Source: Lates calcarifer
Lineage: Eukaryota > Chordata > Actinopteri > Centropomidae
Reading direction: 5' to 3'
DNA length: 64,000 nt
NCBI RefSeq assembly: GCF_001640805.2
Contig: NC_066845.1
Coordinates: 15,750,307-15,814,306, forward strand
Both the position numbers and the translations under genes were made by a program. Positions 38,800 through 55,830 of the stretch are shown piece by piece. The notes beneath the pieces are model-generated. The model was given only the letters and a program-made list of their open reading frames with translations, did no database searches and was not told the DNA's origin. Position 1 is the first letter of the stretch. Each line of letters starts with the position of its first letter.

Positions 38800-40311
38800 T
38801 CACAACAAGGCACACAAACTCCCCTGCTGACTGGCTTCTTCCGGCTCTCTTGTGGCCATTAGCGCTTGTTTTGTTGCTTGTCTGAATAAGTCGTCCACAT
38901 TTTCCTTATATTTGGCAGAGCACTCGAGGTACAGCACAGCACCAATTTTCCTTCTGGCTTCTTCACCCTGTTAGAGTGGAGTTTTAGTCCCACAAATGTG
39001 TTACTTATCAATGAGCTCTATCCTGTGTTTACATACTAATATTGCTTGTCAAGTAATAACCAACTATAGGCATGCCCACAGGAGGTCAGGATACCTGAAT
39101 AAATGTGACAGCATTCTGGCCTGATGCCCAGAGTCTCTTCATCTGCAGCTTGTCTTCTCGTAGGTCTGCTTTACACCCAACAAGTATGATAGGCCTTCCA
39201 TAACAGAAATGTTGCACCTCAGGGTACCACTAAAATAAATTGAACATACACATATTGTAGTATTATTTTTGGGAAGTACTACCTGCAAAATAATTATAAA
39301 GCACAACTTGTCTTTAAATAATGATTTGGAGTAATTGGTGAGAGTGAATTTACACCAACTCTGATATGAGCAAGAGCAACAACAAACAGTAAAAAAAAAA
39401 CAACCCCTTTACAATACCTTTACAAAGACATTATCAAAGCTTGAAGGGCACATGACATTGTAGCAGATCAAAACCACGTTGACATTTTGGTAGGAGAGAG
39501 GCCGCAAGCGATCATACTCCTCTTGACCTGACATTGGACAACATATTTGATTTACAACATGATATATCTCCATATACTATCATATTTTAAAATGTCGTGC
39601 CTCATAATAAATCAAAATAATAAAGCAACTTATCTAAAATTAAATACAAGAATTTTTTTTGCAAACTTCTCAGGTGATTCTCACCAATCTAACTGTAGTA
39701 TTCTGACTTTTGGGAGTAAAGACAGACAAATTGGGCTTTTCTTCCTCAAACATAAAAATCATCACTTTAGTAGACGCAAATGGAAACAAACATTGTCGAG
39801 GAATGACGTGACACGCCTTCCACAGACTTGGGCTACCTGTTTAACAAGGTCATTTCGAAAGTGTGAGCAAAGAATGAAACCTTACCTGCAGTGTCGTAGA
39901 GATGTAGCTGAAACTGCTGCCCTCTGTACCTTATTTTCGCAACACTTTTGTCAAACACAGATGGGACATATTCCTGAAAGAAATGATTATTTTTTTGTCT
40001 CTTTACACTTGACTGTCAGTGATGATACTATTCATAAACACTTTATTCTATTTAGTTTTTATACTGAAAATAGCTTTCTTCAGCATTTATTCAGCCACTA
40101 ACATTAAAATACTAACAATGCATAAGATTCAGTGACAACAGCCAAGTACAGTTGAGCTCCACTGTAAGTCTCTCACCTCTGGAAAGACTCCTGTAGTGTA
40201 AACTGTGAACAGTGAGGTTTTCCCACAACCTCTGTCTCCAACAATAACAACCTTGAATTCTTCCTGCTGGCTGGTGCTTCTTCTGCTCGCTCCTGATCCT
40301 TTCTGGGTCAT
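38800..40311 (-). CDS. rhof: RhoF-like Rho GTPase
   Basis: RhoF (Rif) is a Rho-family GTPase that drives filopodia through formins. Five minus-strand coding exons: 40311-40177, 39973-39886, 39527-39418, 39229-39095 and 38967-38800 (TGA), totalling 636 nt and 211 residues, the human RHOF length. Switch [13 protein letters not shown] keeps Gln61; [10 protein letters not shown] and [15 protein letters not shown] follow, then the base motif [17 protein letters not shown], and a prenylation box CALL. The P-loop reads GDRGCGKT, so the position equal to Gly12 is Arg (codon AGA). Switch I reads [10 protein letters not shown], with Ser in place of Tyr40. An upstream in-frame Met at 40395 could extend the N-terminus. 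Position between orai1 and setd1b is that of human RHOF, but sequence is also close to RhoD. Confidence 0.9.
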
Positions 40312-40399
40312 GTTTTGTGGAAAGACAGATGGGGAAGGATGCTTCCAGCCTCTGGTCCTGGCAGTGTATATACTGTAGAGACAACCCAGAGACAAACAA

Positions 40400-41484
40400 A
40401 AACTGAGACCACAGTAGAAGCCCTGTATGGAAGCCAGATTACCTACAAGTCATTGGTACAACATAATGGAGGCATAGGTGTGAACAGATGAAAAGGTTTG
40501 AAAATGCTTCACAGTGTGAAACACACCTACAAAAAGTCCCACCTTTTCCTAATGTACTGCTCCACCTTCTGTCTGAATATCTCAAGTATGTGAACAGCCT
40601 CAAATGAAGTTGTATTAGCTACACTATCGTATAATCAATACACTGTATTATAGCTGTTATTTATGTATAACTTATTCATGTCATGTGTATGTGTTAGTGT
40701 TTAAAATGTTATGATATTTGCTTTTATTTTCATATTTTTTCTATTTACCTGCATCCCTTTCCTGCTATCATTGCTGGTGGCTTTCTTGTACTGCTGTATT
40801 GCTGGGGATCCGTTTATTTTTATTTGGGTGTTATAATATTATATATATTTAAAAGATCATTTCAGAACATTTCCTTTCATTTTCAGTCAAAATGCTAGGG
40901 GTGGTACTTTGTTTTGTTTCATTCTATTTTGTTTTGTTTTGTAAGGGACCATGTATAGTATTGCACATTACAGTTACAGTATGTGGCCACTACATAATAA
41001 TGTGTTGATTTTCAATCAACAGTTATACTTATAACTGCGAACAAAAACTCATGAAGGTGCATAGAAATTTCTCACCTGTAACCTTAACTCACCTTCCTCT
41101 AACTGTTGGTACTCTTCCGCCTCGGCAAAGGATCTGTAATTCTCCCCTGTCTGTTGGCGGATGGATTTGTCATCCGACCTGGGCGACGGCACCGAAAATC
41201 ACAACAGCTTTTCCACAATGTTGTTCCATCAAAGGATAAAACTTTGGTACCGGTAAGCGAAGTAAAAATGTTTTGTTAGATTTAAGTAAATAGTGTGGAG
41301 CACTCGGGTATGTTTCATTTTACAACCTGTTCTCTTTGAAGAGAGGAATAACGTTACAGGTGATGCTCTCCATCACCTGTTGGGGCGTGTTAACCTGCAG
41401 TGAAGGACTAATGTGAGCTAGCTAAACAGCTTAACCTTGCTAGAAAGTGACGGCATACGGTGATGTTATTTGTTATATTTCCAG
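40400..41484. other. rhof/setd1b intergenic region and setd1b 5' UTR exon
   Basis: The two genes are divergent. AT-rich sequence at 40500-41050 gives way to a CpG-richer part. A probable setd1b non-coding first exon ends at 41252 with GGTACCG|GTAAGC. GAGCTAGCTAAAC occurs at about 41414-41426 in the following intron. No coding exon is seen. Confidence 0.5.
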
Positions 41485-41494
41485 GTTTTGACGA

Positions 41495-41500
41495 ATGTAA
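41495..41500 (+). promoter_or_regulatory. setd1b: Start-stop uORF overlapping the setd1b start codon
   Basis: In the exon that holds the setd1b start, ATGTAATGG places ATG at 41495-41497 followed directly by TAA at 41498-41500. The last A of that stop is the first base of the setd1b ATG at 41500-41502. Such minimal start-stop elements are known to hold ribosomes and lower downstream initiation; effect here is inferred. Confidence 0.75.
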
Positions 41501-44500
41501 TGGAAAGCGAAAAACAAACTACTGAGAGAGAGACACCGCCTCAGCACTGGAGAAATTGCAAGTTGATTATTGACCCCGCTTTGACAAAAGGACTGTACAA
41601 AGTGTACCGTTATGATGGACAACACTTTAACATACCCGTAAGCATTTTTTAAATATCTTTTTACTGTCTCTCCTTTATAGATAATAGCTTTTAAATATAT
41701 TTTCCCGCCATAATATTGCGCCAAACAGGTATATATTTTTGCAATTATAATGATGGGTATTGTTTACCTCAACAGGTTGAGGACTTAGGTTTGTTTCCTT
41801 TGGATACTGTCAGAGATCCTCGCATCTGCCGCCTATGGAGCAAAAGCAATAAAACTGATCTTTTGGTGCCTAAATTTAAGGTAATTCCTATCGTCAACAT
41901 AATGATAATAACTCTATTACTGCTACTATATATGATCATAATAATGATTGTTGTTATTGTCTACCTTTGTCCTTTGAGGTTGATGAATGGTATATTGGAC
42001 CTGTTCCTCCCAAAGAAGTGACATTTTCCAGGTTGAATGACAATGTCAGGGAGGCCTTCCTGATTAGTATGTGCAAAAAATATGGCAATATTGAAGAAGT
42101 GGAAATATTTTACAATCCTAAAAACAAGAAGCATTTAGGGATCGCAAAGGCTGTCTTTGACACAGTGCGGTCTGCAAGAGACGCTGTTCAGCACCTCCAT
42201 CAGACGTCTGTGATGGGAAATATTATTCATGTGGAAATTGATCCGAAAGGTAATGCCGATTTTAGGAATACCTTGCATTTTTATACAGAGAGTGTATATA
42301 CAATTGTGTTATACAAGTGTGATTTTTAATCTCGTTGGCTTTGTCAATTAATTGTAATTTGCAACCCTCATCAGGTGAAAACAGGGCGCGATATCTCCAG
42401 CTCCTCTTACGTGGCCTTTACACTCCTTGGACATTGCCAGTGGGTAGCAGTGAGCAAGCTCTTCAAAGCTTAGTCGACAGTTTGCTGGTAAATATTTAAA
42501 GATGCTTGTTATCTTGTTATCTTTTATTCAATATTTATTTAGCAGCTTTTAAATGAACACATTTTTAAAGGTCTCCGTTGTTTTCTTGTTTTCTTTGTGT
42601 TATGTATGTTGTATAGGACAATGCAGACACACAGCGACAGGGGAGTGTCTCTAGCCCCACCAGCATTGCCACACCCCTCTCTCTGGACACAGCCTACTCC
42701 AGTATTTGGCAGGATACACCTTGCAGCTTTGGGCTTACTCCGCGTTCTCAGGGAACCCCTCGTACCCCTTGCTTGTCTGCAACTCCTCTCTCCCAGGACT
42801 CTTGCTACTCCAGTCTTCAGGCAACTCCGATCCTCCAGGGAGAGCCCTCCACCTACAGTGTTCTCAAACCTTTAAGACGAGAACTCTGCCGTCGCAAACC
42901 TGCAAGGTATCACCGGGGATTCAGTGAAGTCTCCGATGTCAACTTGATTTTGAAGCACTGCCAACTACAGCCTCCACACACCCTCTGTACTCAAATACAA
43001 ACTAGCAGCCAGCAGCTTGCACCGTGGGGTCACAGTGCACAGTCCTTTACTCAGAATAACACAGAACCTTCCTTTAACCTTGATTCCCCCTGTCAAGAGT
43101 CCAGAGACGTGGTCACAGATACCTCCAAGACTTTATCTCTGAACTGCAAGTCTTTTAGCATCTTGAGCATTAATTTCACAGCTGACCAGGAGACAGCAGC
43201 CTCCTCCCCACCTGATGACCATGCATGTATAACGGAATTATCTCCATCTCCTGTACACAGCCCCCAGACAGAGGTAGAGAGTTTGGACTCCCGCATTGAA
43301 AGTTTGCTGATAAACAGCCAGAGCACTAACGCCTCATACTTTGATAGACAGACTTTGGATGCTGTTGTGTACTCTCAGGACAGCCCAACTTCACCTTGCC
43401 CAGATCATAACATCCCTCTCCCAGATGACTCGCTTACTTGCACTCTGACATCCTGTGGGCCCTTTGCAACAAACCACCAGCGCCCCTACAATGACTTGGA
43501 GCTTGTCAGTCAAACATCTGTCACTGAAAACGAAGAGGATGAAACTACTCAAGCTGTTTCATTTCTTACAAGAAACTCCCAGTCTCCCTCTCCATCTGAT
43601 TTCACACATTTTGAAATCGGGGCTCACATAAACAATGAAAGAGATGTAGAGAGGTTCCAGTCATTATCCTGTCCAAAGGTAATTCTTTTAGATCTCTATT
43701 TACATCATGATGATATTAAAAGTAGTAGTTATTTTGTCTGTCTAGTATTTCTATTGTGTTACAAATCAGCCACTGAGAGTTTTTTGTCATTGTACTCAGG
43801 ACCATCATGCAGCACATGAGGATGAGGAGCAGTCGGATAACAGACAATCTGGAGCTCTGACTCCAACAAAAGACACCTCGCTTCCTCAGCTTACATCATT
43901 TTCTTCTCAACACCTTGCCCCCACAGCTCCTCCTGTGATTACAGCTGGATGCTCCCAGCCACCAGTCACCCCTCTCCCTTTCCCCATTCCTCCATTTCCC
44001 CCATCTATTCCACCTGTCCCACCTCGCCTGCCAAATGGCACCATCCCCATCCCACCTCCAGGTTGGATCCCACCTCCGGGCCATCACATCCCCATCCCCA
44101 TTCCTCCCCCTCCTCTTCCACCACCTCCTTCTATTCCTCCCCCACCAGCTTTTCTGGGACCTCCTCCACCTTTGATGGTGCCGCCTTCTGTTCCACCTCC
44201 TGTGCACAGGTACCCCTTACCCATGCGGCCTGCAGGCTGTTTGGATAAGGGGAATCCTCCAAGACATGGCAGCGCACCTTTACTGTTCCCCCGACCGCCC
44301 TGGCCTGGTCTTCCTTTTCCAAGGTTTAACCCCTTTGTGCCACCACCAGACTACCGGCTTGTGCGGGAGAACCCTCATAAGGTCACAGTAGAAAAAGTTT
44401 TAGAAGTTCTCATGGATGAAATGAAGTCAATCATTAAGAAGGACATTACACGTAGAATGATTGAAGGGGTCGCTTTCAAGGCATTTGAAGACTGGTGGGA

Positions 44501-47500
44501 CTGTCAAGAGAAGAAAACAAAGGTAAGTTCTTTACAGTGGTCAATGAAATTACATGAATTAGAGGTTTGTTTTTTTTTGCTGTGTCCTTTGCCAGTTTTA
44601 ATTGTACTAAAATTTTGGAGTCAGTTAGTTTCTTATTGTTGTTGTTTATTTTGTAAGACGCAAGTTTCCCCTTTGAAAAGTGGACTGGGAAGTGTGGAGG
44701 AGATGAACAAACAAATACATTCCCTCACTGGCCAGGGCAAAAAACCTCCACTGCCATCCTTTAAGGTAAACTGTTCTGCTTACTGGTCTATGAAACATAC
44801 CAGCATGTATTGTCTGAGTGATGCAAAATGTGATGTAATGTAAAATAACAAATTGTTATGCAGGTAAAAAGGAAAAGAGCCGATGATCCTGCTACATCAA
44901 AAGAGACAGAAAATGTGTCATCTTCTACACATGAAAATTCTGGTAACAAGTGCACCTAACCCATTTACTACATATTACCATCTTCACCTGTCTACTTCAG
45001 ACTGTAGCTTGATCAGCTGTGTTGCTCTCTTTCCACGTGGCTGTAGATGTGAAACAGGTGGATGACATATTGAGCTCTGCATCTGAGAGACCTAAACGCA
45101 GACATGCAAGACCACATGCGCTTGACAGTGATGATGATGATGACTTTGAAAGGAAAGAAGCCGGTAACCCAATTCAAGATGAAGAAATGATACCTGATAA
45201 ACCAGAGGCTTTTGTGCTAGATGACAGTTCTGCTCACAACCTGGTATTAAGATTTCAAGTTTTTTAATTGAAAACTTTGTTTTCATGTTGATGAAGTTGT
45301 GTTACATGTATTTCCATAAGCAGCTCATAATTGTTTGTGGTGGTTTTAGAGAAGTTGAAAATAGTTGATTCTGAAATTTCATCATATATCATATAACTGG
45401 TTCCCTGTTTAGTGTGACAGAGATCATGATGATGATGAAGACAGTAATCATCCTGAGGAAGAAAACAAAGTGGCACAAAAACAGATGGAGGATGACTTAG
45501 CTGTCATCTCCCACACAAGTGATGGAGTGCAGAGCTTAGATGGCGGTAGGTCACAAGGTCATATAATTGCAACACTGAAAGCTGATGAAGAATCACATAA
45601 CTACGAGTAATATGTTTCTGTTTTCAATTACAGAGACTTTTTCAGAGAGCAGCTCCACAGGGGGAAGCGAGTACTCGTTAGACTTTGACTCCTCTGACTC
45701 GTTCTCCTCAGAGAGCTTTGAGGACTCATCCTGCTCTAACCTCAGTCCTGAAGATGAGGACATGGAGGAGGATGAGGAGGACGACAGGAGTGATGAGTGC
45801 ATAGTGATATCGTCAGATGAAGAGTCAATGGAGCTCGAGCCCCCGCTTAACCACGCAGCCCCGCGAACCCCTGGCGCTCAGCTGGATCTGTGCCTGCAGG
45901 ACTGGTCAGATCCGTTTCATAGGGAAGAAAGAGAGTCAAACCAGTACACGCCCTATCAGCAAGATGCCTGTGACTTGGATGCCCTGATGGAGCTCCAGAC
46001 CAGCGAACCCCAGGACCTACATCCTCCATCACCTCTAGGACGTCCAGGTTATTTGTCCAGCATGCTGTAGATTTAATTAGTTTACTGCACAAGGACATTT
46101 CAAATAATGTTTCATGTCAAAGATTATTTTCATAAAGTTTCAAAAAGTTTCCTGTGATTTTCCTATTTCTGGCACCTAATGTGGATAAAATAACTATTAA
46201 AGCATATACTGTTTGATGTACATGAAATTCCTGAATATCTAGCATTTACATTCTATAGATTAGATAATAATGAATGAATGATGTAAATATGATTATATAA
46301 TAATCTTTTGTTGTGCATCTGTGTAGCAGTGGAACCAGAGCTTGAGGTGGAGATGGAGAGCCCTGAATGGCCGTTGGAGTCTCTCGAAACCATAGAAAAC
46401 CTGAGGCCTCCCACTCCTACTGGCTGCTTGGTGGACAGTGACCCTGACCTTCTGATTAAAAGCAAACCAACATCTCCTGTTGTGGAGGAGGTGGAACGAC
46501 CACAAACACCAGGCAGGGGGATAGTGGCTGACCTGGAAAGTGAGGACTTGTATGAAGCCAGTGAAGTCCTGTCTCTCTCTCCGGTAAGCAGTGAGATAGT
46601 TCTAGCTCCCTCTGCCTCATTGTACCAGGAGATACCTAAAACTCCTGGTAGAGAGGAGAGAAATGGATGGGCTCAGTACAGCTCTGTGAGAGCTCCGGCA
46701 ACACCTGGCAGAGAGATGTCAGAGGGCAGTACCACTCTTAGCAGCCCACCACCTATTCCATCTCTATCCAGCAATCCATATATAACAGCCCCAAAAACTC
46801 CTGGAAGAGACATTATCCTCCCCCGAAGAGCAGTAGTCCTTAGGAGGAAAACACACAGGGTGGCCACATCACTGCCCCTCTTGTGTGACGATTCTCTCAG
46901 AGGCTCCCCCACCACAGTGTCCTCCCCATGCAGCCTTTCTGAATCTTCATCTGACTCTGTTGATGGGAGAGGCGTGTGGATCGGTTCATCCATGAGAACA
47001 AAACCCTTGCAGGGACTGGAGAATATGCCTGGCCTTTTGGATGAAGAAAAATCCTTATTTAGGCGAAAAAGGTGGAAGAGGCTAAAGAGGAGATGGAGGA
47101 CCCATCATCGGCAGAGATCACTTAAAAGAATCAAAGGTTCACTTTCCTTCCACAGTCACCCTCACAGGTGGCGTCCACTGTGTGTGGAGAGGAGAATCCT
47201 TCATAGTGTTTGGAAGGAGGGTCTGGATGAAGAGGATGCAAGGCTGCTCAAGTGCACATATGAAAGGCTGCAAGAGCAGGATAATGGCTGTGGGTGGCTC
47301 AGTGACACCCTCTGGATACCTCACCCTCATATCCTTCACAACAGAGTTTCATGATCAAATTAAACTAATGTGAAATGAAAGTGAGGTTACACTAAGTGAA
47401 CTAAGTAACTGATAATGTATACATAGGTATGATTATCTTATAGGTTGTACTGTACCATGCACAAATTACTGAGATTAATTTTATGAGCTACATATATATA

Positions 47501-49213
47501 TTTTTTTTTTTTTTGGGAGGGGGGGGGCGTACAGTACTGTTGCAGTCTTCTTGAAAACCATATTTGATTGACACATGGTACAGTTGATCATATCTTTAAC
47601 TGTTGCTCACTGACTAAAGTTCACACCGAGAGGAGTGAGGAACACAAGTCCTGGCAGCCAAAGCACAGGACCGGCTCGGCTCGCAGTGAAGGTTTCTATA
47701 AAATCAGCAGGAAGGACAAAATTAAATACCTCAACCACACAAAGCTGACCACTGACCTTCCATCTACAAGTAGTCAGGTATTAAAGAGGGGAAACTGTGA
47801 TGATCTGAATGCCTAGTTTACTCCATTCATTGTTACATGTCAATATATATTTCTGCAGGGAATGTCCATCCCAGCTCAGCAGCCGACCTCACTGCTGCGT
47901 GCTGGATCTGACTTCAGGTCTGAACAGCGCCGCCTGCTTTCGTCTTTCAGTTGTGATAGTGACCTGGTCAAGTTCAACCAACTGAAGGTAAGTAAACCAT
48001 TACTGTTAGTAAGATTACTATACTACTCTAAGGTTAGATTATATATATATGACATAAATATGTTGTCGCATGTCAATATTCTTAAACCACACGCTGGATT
48101 TATCTGAACTGTTCAGTCTTTTATTGTTTTTTTAAATCCCGGTCTGTTAAATATGAACTGGATATATCTCAGCTACTTCTTTGTGTGTAACTTTGTTTTA
48201 TAACTGCACTTCCCCATATGCTTATATGGACAACAAAGAATAATGAGAGCAATTGTATGAGAAACAATAACTAGGCTCAATTTAACTAAATCACAAATAT
48301 ACATGTACATTTTCTCCGAGCCCTGGTGGTATCTAGCCATTCAGATAGTTTCATTAGTATTTGCATCATTTTGATACAAAACTCTCTGTATTTCCTCATA
48401 TCAGTTTCGAAAGAAGAGGATTTGTTTCAGCCGGAGTCACATCCACGAGTGGGGGCTGTTTGCCATGGAGCCTATAGCAGCAGACGAGATGGTGATTGAG
48501 TATGTGGGTCAAATCATCAGACAGGTGAGACAAAGGAAAACTAATGACAAGACTCAGAAACAAATCCATACTGTAGACATCTCCCTTAGCAAACACTGGA
48601 GATGAGCTTTCAAATAAACCACTTTCCCCCTGACTATTTCTGTGAACTGGCCCAGAGGCCTACTGGGACCCTCTGGTTGTTCTGGGTAATTTCCAGGAGT
48701 GTGAGTAGACTGCGAGAGATAAACAGCGCTGTTATGAATAGGCGTCACCTGTTTTCCATTTTCCTAGGTCATCGCTGACATGAGGGAGCAGAGATACGAG
48801 GAGGAAGGGATTGGAAGCAGCTATTTGTTCCGAGTTGATCAGGATACCATAATTGATGCCACTAAATGTGGGAACTTAGCCAGGTTTATCAACCACAGCT
48901 GCAATGTGAGTAAGAGCTGCTAGGCCGGTGGCTGGAGATTAAAGAGATTCTGAATAAGATCAACAATTCTTTAATAGGATTCAAAATGCAAAATGAGATC
49001 TGTTTAATAAGTTTGCACTTGTGTTTTTGTGTGTTGCAGCCTAACTGCTACGCTAAGATCATCACTGTGGAGTCTCAGAAGAAGATAGTGATATACTCCC
49101 GACAGCCAATAAGCATCAATGAGGAGATCACATACGACTACAAATTTCCCATTGAAGAAACAAAGATTCCTTGTTTGTGCGGAGCAGATAGCTGCCGGGG
49201 CTCCTTGAACTAA
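41500..49213 (+). CDS. setd1b: Histone H3K4 methyltransferase SETD1B
   Basis: SETD1B is the catalytic subunit of a COMPASS complex (WDR5, RBBP5, ASH2L, DPY30, CXXC1, WDR82) that methylates H3K4 at promoters. Seventeen coding exons: 41500-41637, 41776-41880, 41979-42249, 42375-42487, 42617-43678, 43800-44522, 44658-44765, 44864-44942, 45047-45243, 45413-45545, 45634-46047, 46327-47345, 47631-47777, 47859-47987, 48405-48524, 48768-48905 and 49040-49213. They total 5070 nt, 1689 residues. The order is an N-terminal YRYDGQHF block, an RRM (about residues 84-170), a Ser/Thr-Pro-rich part, a proline-rich stretch (about 605-680), the helical [20 protein letters not shown] segment, acidic runs, four TPGR motifs, n-SET ([20 protein letters not shown]), a WDR5-binding motif GSARSEGFY, and SET plus post-SET ([27 protein letters not shown]). 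The junction 47345/47631 uses a weak donor (AGA|GTTTCA) chosen to keep phase and is the least certain. An AATAAA lies at 49612-49617. Confidence 0.94.
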
Positions 49214-49817
49214 TCTCTAATGAAGTGTCCTGATTATGTCATGAGCAAAAGTTGCCTGAGGTACCGCACAATACAAACGCAGACACTGGATATGTGTCAA
49301 AAGCCATTTTAATACTGTTCAAAACTGTATAGTCAATAACTGAGTGGGAAGAATGGGCACTCTAAATATCATGCTAAAGGCCTCTGTTACAATGAAATGT
49401 CTGTTGACCTCATTGTCCAAATGATTTCACAAATGTATAGTTAATTGTTTTCATTTATGAGAGCTTAAATGGTGTTTTGCTTGAGTCAAGCTTATATCAA
49501 TAATAATGGTTGTTGTTAATATTTTATAATAAGAAAGCATTGCATTATGAATGTTTAGTTGTGATGTACTTTTCTCACTAATGAAGTAACTCAAAACAAA
49601 CACTTAATTCTAATAAAACATGCAAGTCACAAAAACATCAAGTAACATCATCAATAAACATTCTTGTTGTATATCTGACAATATCAGAGCATCTATGTAG
49701 CATATTATCAGTATAACACTAAGAAGTAAACAGGACCCTCAACAGACAGTGTCTTCTCATAGTAAACTGATAGTTATTGAGACTTTTCTGAAGTATAACA
49801 TGAACTTAACACTGGGT

Positions 49818-53844
<4,027 letters not shown>

Positions 53845-53900
53845 CTTGTGTCCGGTGACCTGACCTGACTGTCAGAATGAAAGCTACAAAGAAGTTCTGA

Positions 53901-53910
53901 ATTTAAATAC
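53901..53910 (-). promoter_or_regulatory. hpd: hpd TATA-like box
   Basis: TATTTAAATT on the minus strand lies about 60 nt before the hpd start codon, preceded by a GC-rich stretch and a (GGA)n-like purine run at 53940-53987. A short leader and TATA-type promoter fit a liver enzyme. Position is the only evidence. Confidence 0.5.
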
Positions 53911-53939
53911 CGAGAGGGAAGTTTCAACGCCCACCGGTG

Positions 53940-55762
53940 AGGAGGAGGTATTGGAGGAGGAAGAGGAGGTGGAGGAGGAGGAGAGAGCACTGATGCTTGG
54001 TGCACTTTTGCTGTTATACAATGATTACTTGGGAAAACATGTCAACATACCACAGGTCCAATCCCCACTAAATTCACTGTCGGGTTGATGTTACTGACTG
54101 CAATGCTTCCAATAAATGTCACGTCAAGAAATATATCTGTCTAGAGACTTGGGGTAGATTTTATTTTTGCAAATTAAAAAAAAAAAAACTGTTGTAACTG
54201 AGTTATTTTTCTTCATTGCTTCATAATGCATCATGATCAGATTTTGCATGTGGATACATAAATGAATGAATGAATAAGTTAAAACTTTTTTTCTGCAGAG
54301 ACACTGAAAACCGTTTGTCCAAAAAGGTTTAGAATTACAGCTGGATTTTCCTAGAAGAAGAAGAAGAAGAAAGCCCATATGTTAGCGTTTAGTGGCGAGA
54401 GGAGGCTCACTAATGCAGGACTCTCATTGGCTCAGTGGTGTTGAGCTGAGAGAACCCTTGAGCGCCTTGAAATGCCTCCAGCCCATCAGTCCCCCTCAAG
54501 ATGTTTCTTTTGTATTCTTTAATTGTGTTTACTCCACTTAAAAAGACTATTCTTGAGGGGAAAAAGCAAACTCATCCTGTAATACTGTGAAAATGTGATT
54601 CAGCCGAACAAACATCATAAGGAAAAAATCAAACAACAAGATTAGTAAGTACTCTCATTTTGAGGAGACTATAGCAGGGATTAAAAGGGTGTAGCTGGTG
54701 CCAATATGCTCTAATTACATTACAACTATTTAATTTGGGACATATCTTTGTCTTATGTCTCAAAATACTTCAGAATCATAGTGCATGTATAGTTAATTAC
54801 AGTTTCTCCCCTTTAGTTTAGTTCAAACAAATTAGTGAATTTATAATTTCCGCAACTGTGTAATGTAAACTGCTCCTGAACCACAATCCTGGCAGGAAAA
54901 CACATTCTTTTCCCTTAGTCTCGACACCAGGCAATAAAACTGTCTTTACCTTAAAATAATCCTGCAACAAATCCAAGTCATTATTTTAGGATTATTCTGA
55001 CTGATTTGATTGTAATAATTAGATCGTTATGACATTTACCTTTATCATGTTTGGTATAATTTTGCTTCTCTTACAACAAACCTATCATCAGCTACAGTAT
55101 GTCCCATCATTAATTATGCAAATGTTAAAAAAATAAAAATAATAGTTGGTGGCTTGTGTAAAGAATGAGAAATAGTGTGAAATGTCGGAACTGCCTGACC
55201 AGGCAGTGACATGCAATGAGGGACTTTTATAACTTTAAAAGCAGAACTATTGGTCAGTTGCCCTCTGAAGTTCTTTAAGAATAAAAGATGAACCTGAGAC
55301 CAAATATCTGAGTATGGGGGCATTTAGGTCACTCTGGTCAGCATTCATCTTTGTTCAATAATGGCTCCTTTTGCTTATACAAGCCTATTTTCCCTCAGTC
55401 ATGTTAAAGCATCGCTGTTTTATACCAACTTGGTTGTTATAGATTAGCTTGCTGTTTACTCTATGTGGTGTCTTTTGTCTTTGTTGTGTGGTTGTTTAGT
55501 TGCAGCTTTAGGTAAGACATTGATTGGCTCGAGGTCTATCAGTACCTTTATGGAAGCTTAGTCAAACATGTTGATGAACAGCCTCAGTGTAGTGTCACAG
55601 ACTTATTAGCTGTGTGTTACAGCTCTGCATTCCAGTAACTGCTCACTAAACACTAATGAGAATTGCGAGCCCACCCCTCAGCGATCCCACTGTGACTGTC
55701 CCTGAAGATCTGGATGTTTTTCATGCTGTTACCAGGAGAATCGCTGTTGTCACGGGATGCAG

Positions 55763-55830
<68 letters not shown>

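Noticed and set aside
39547..40101. 184-codon plus-strand frame
   Set aside because: Runs antisense across rhof introns and an exon; no domain, composition typical of intron.
43896..44207. Trp/Arg-rich minus-strand frame
   Set aside because: Antisense shadow of the setd1b proline-rich exon.
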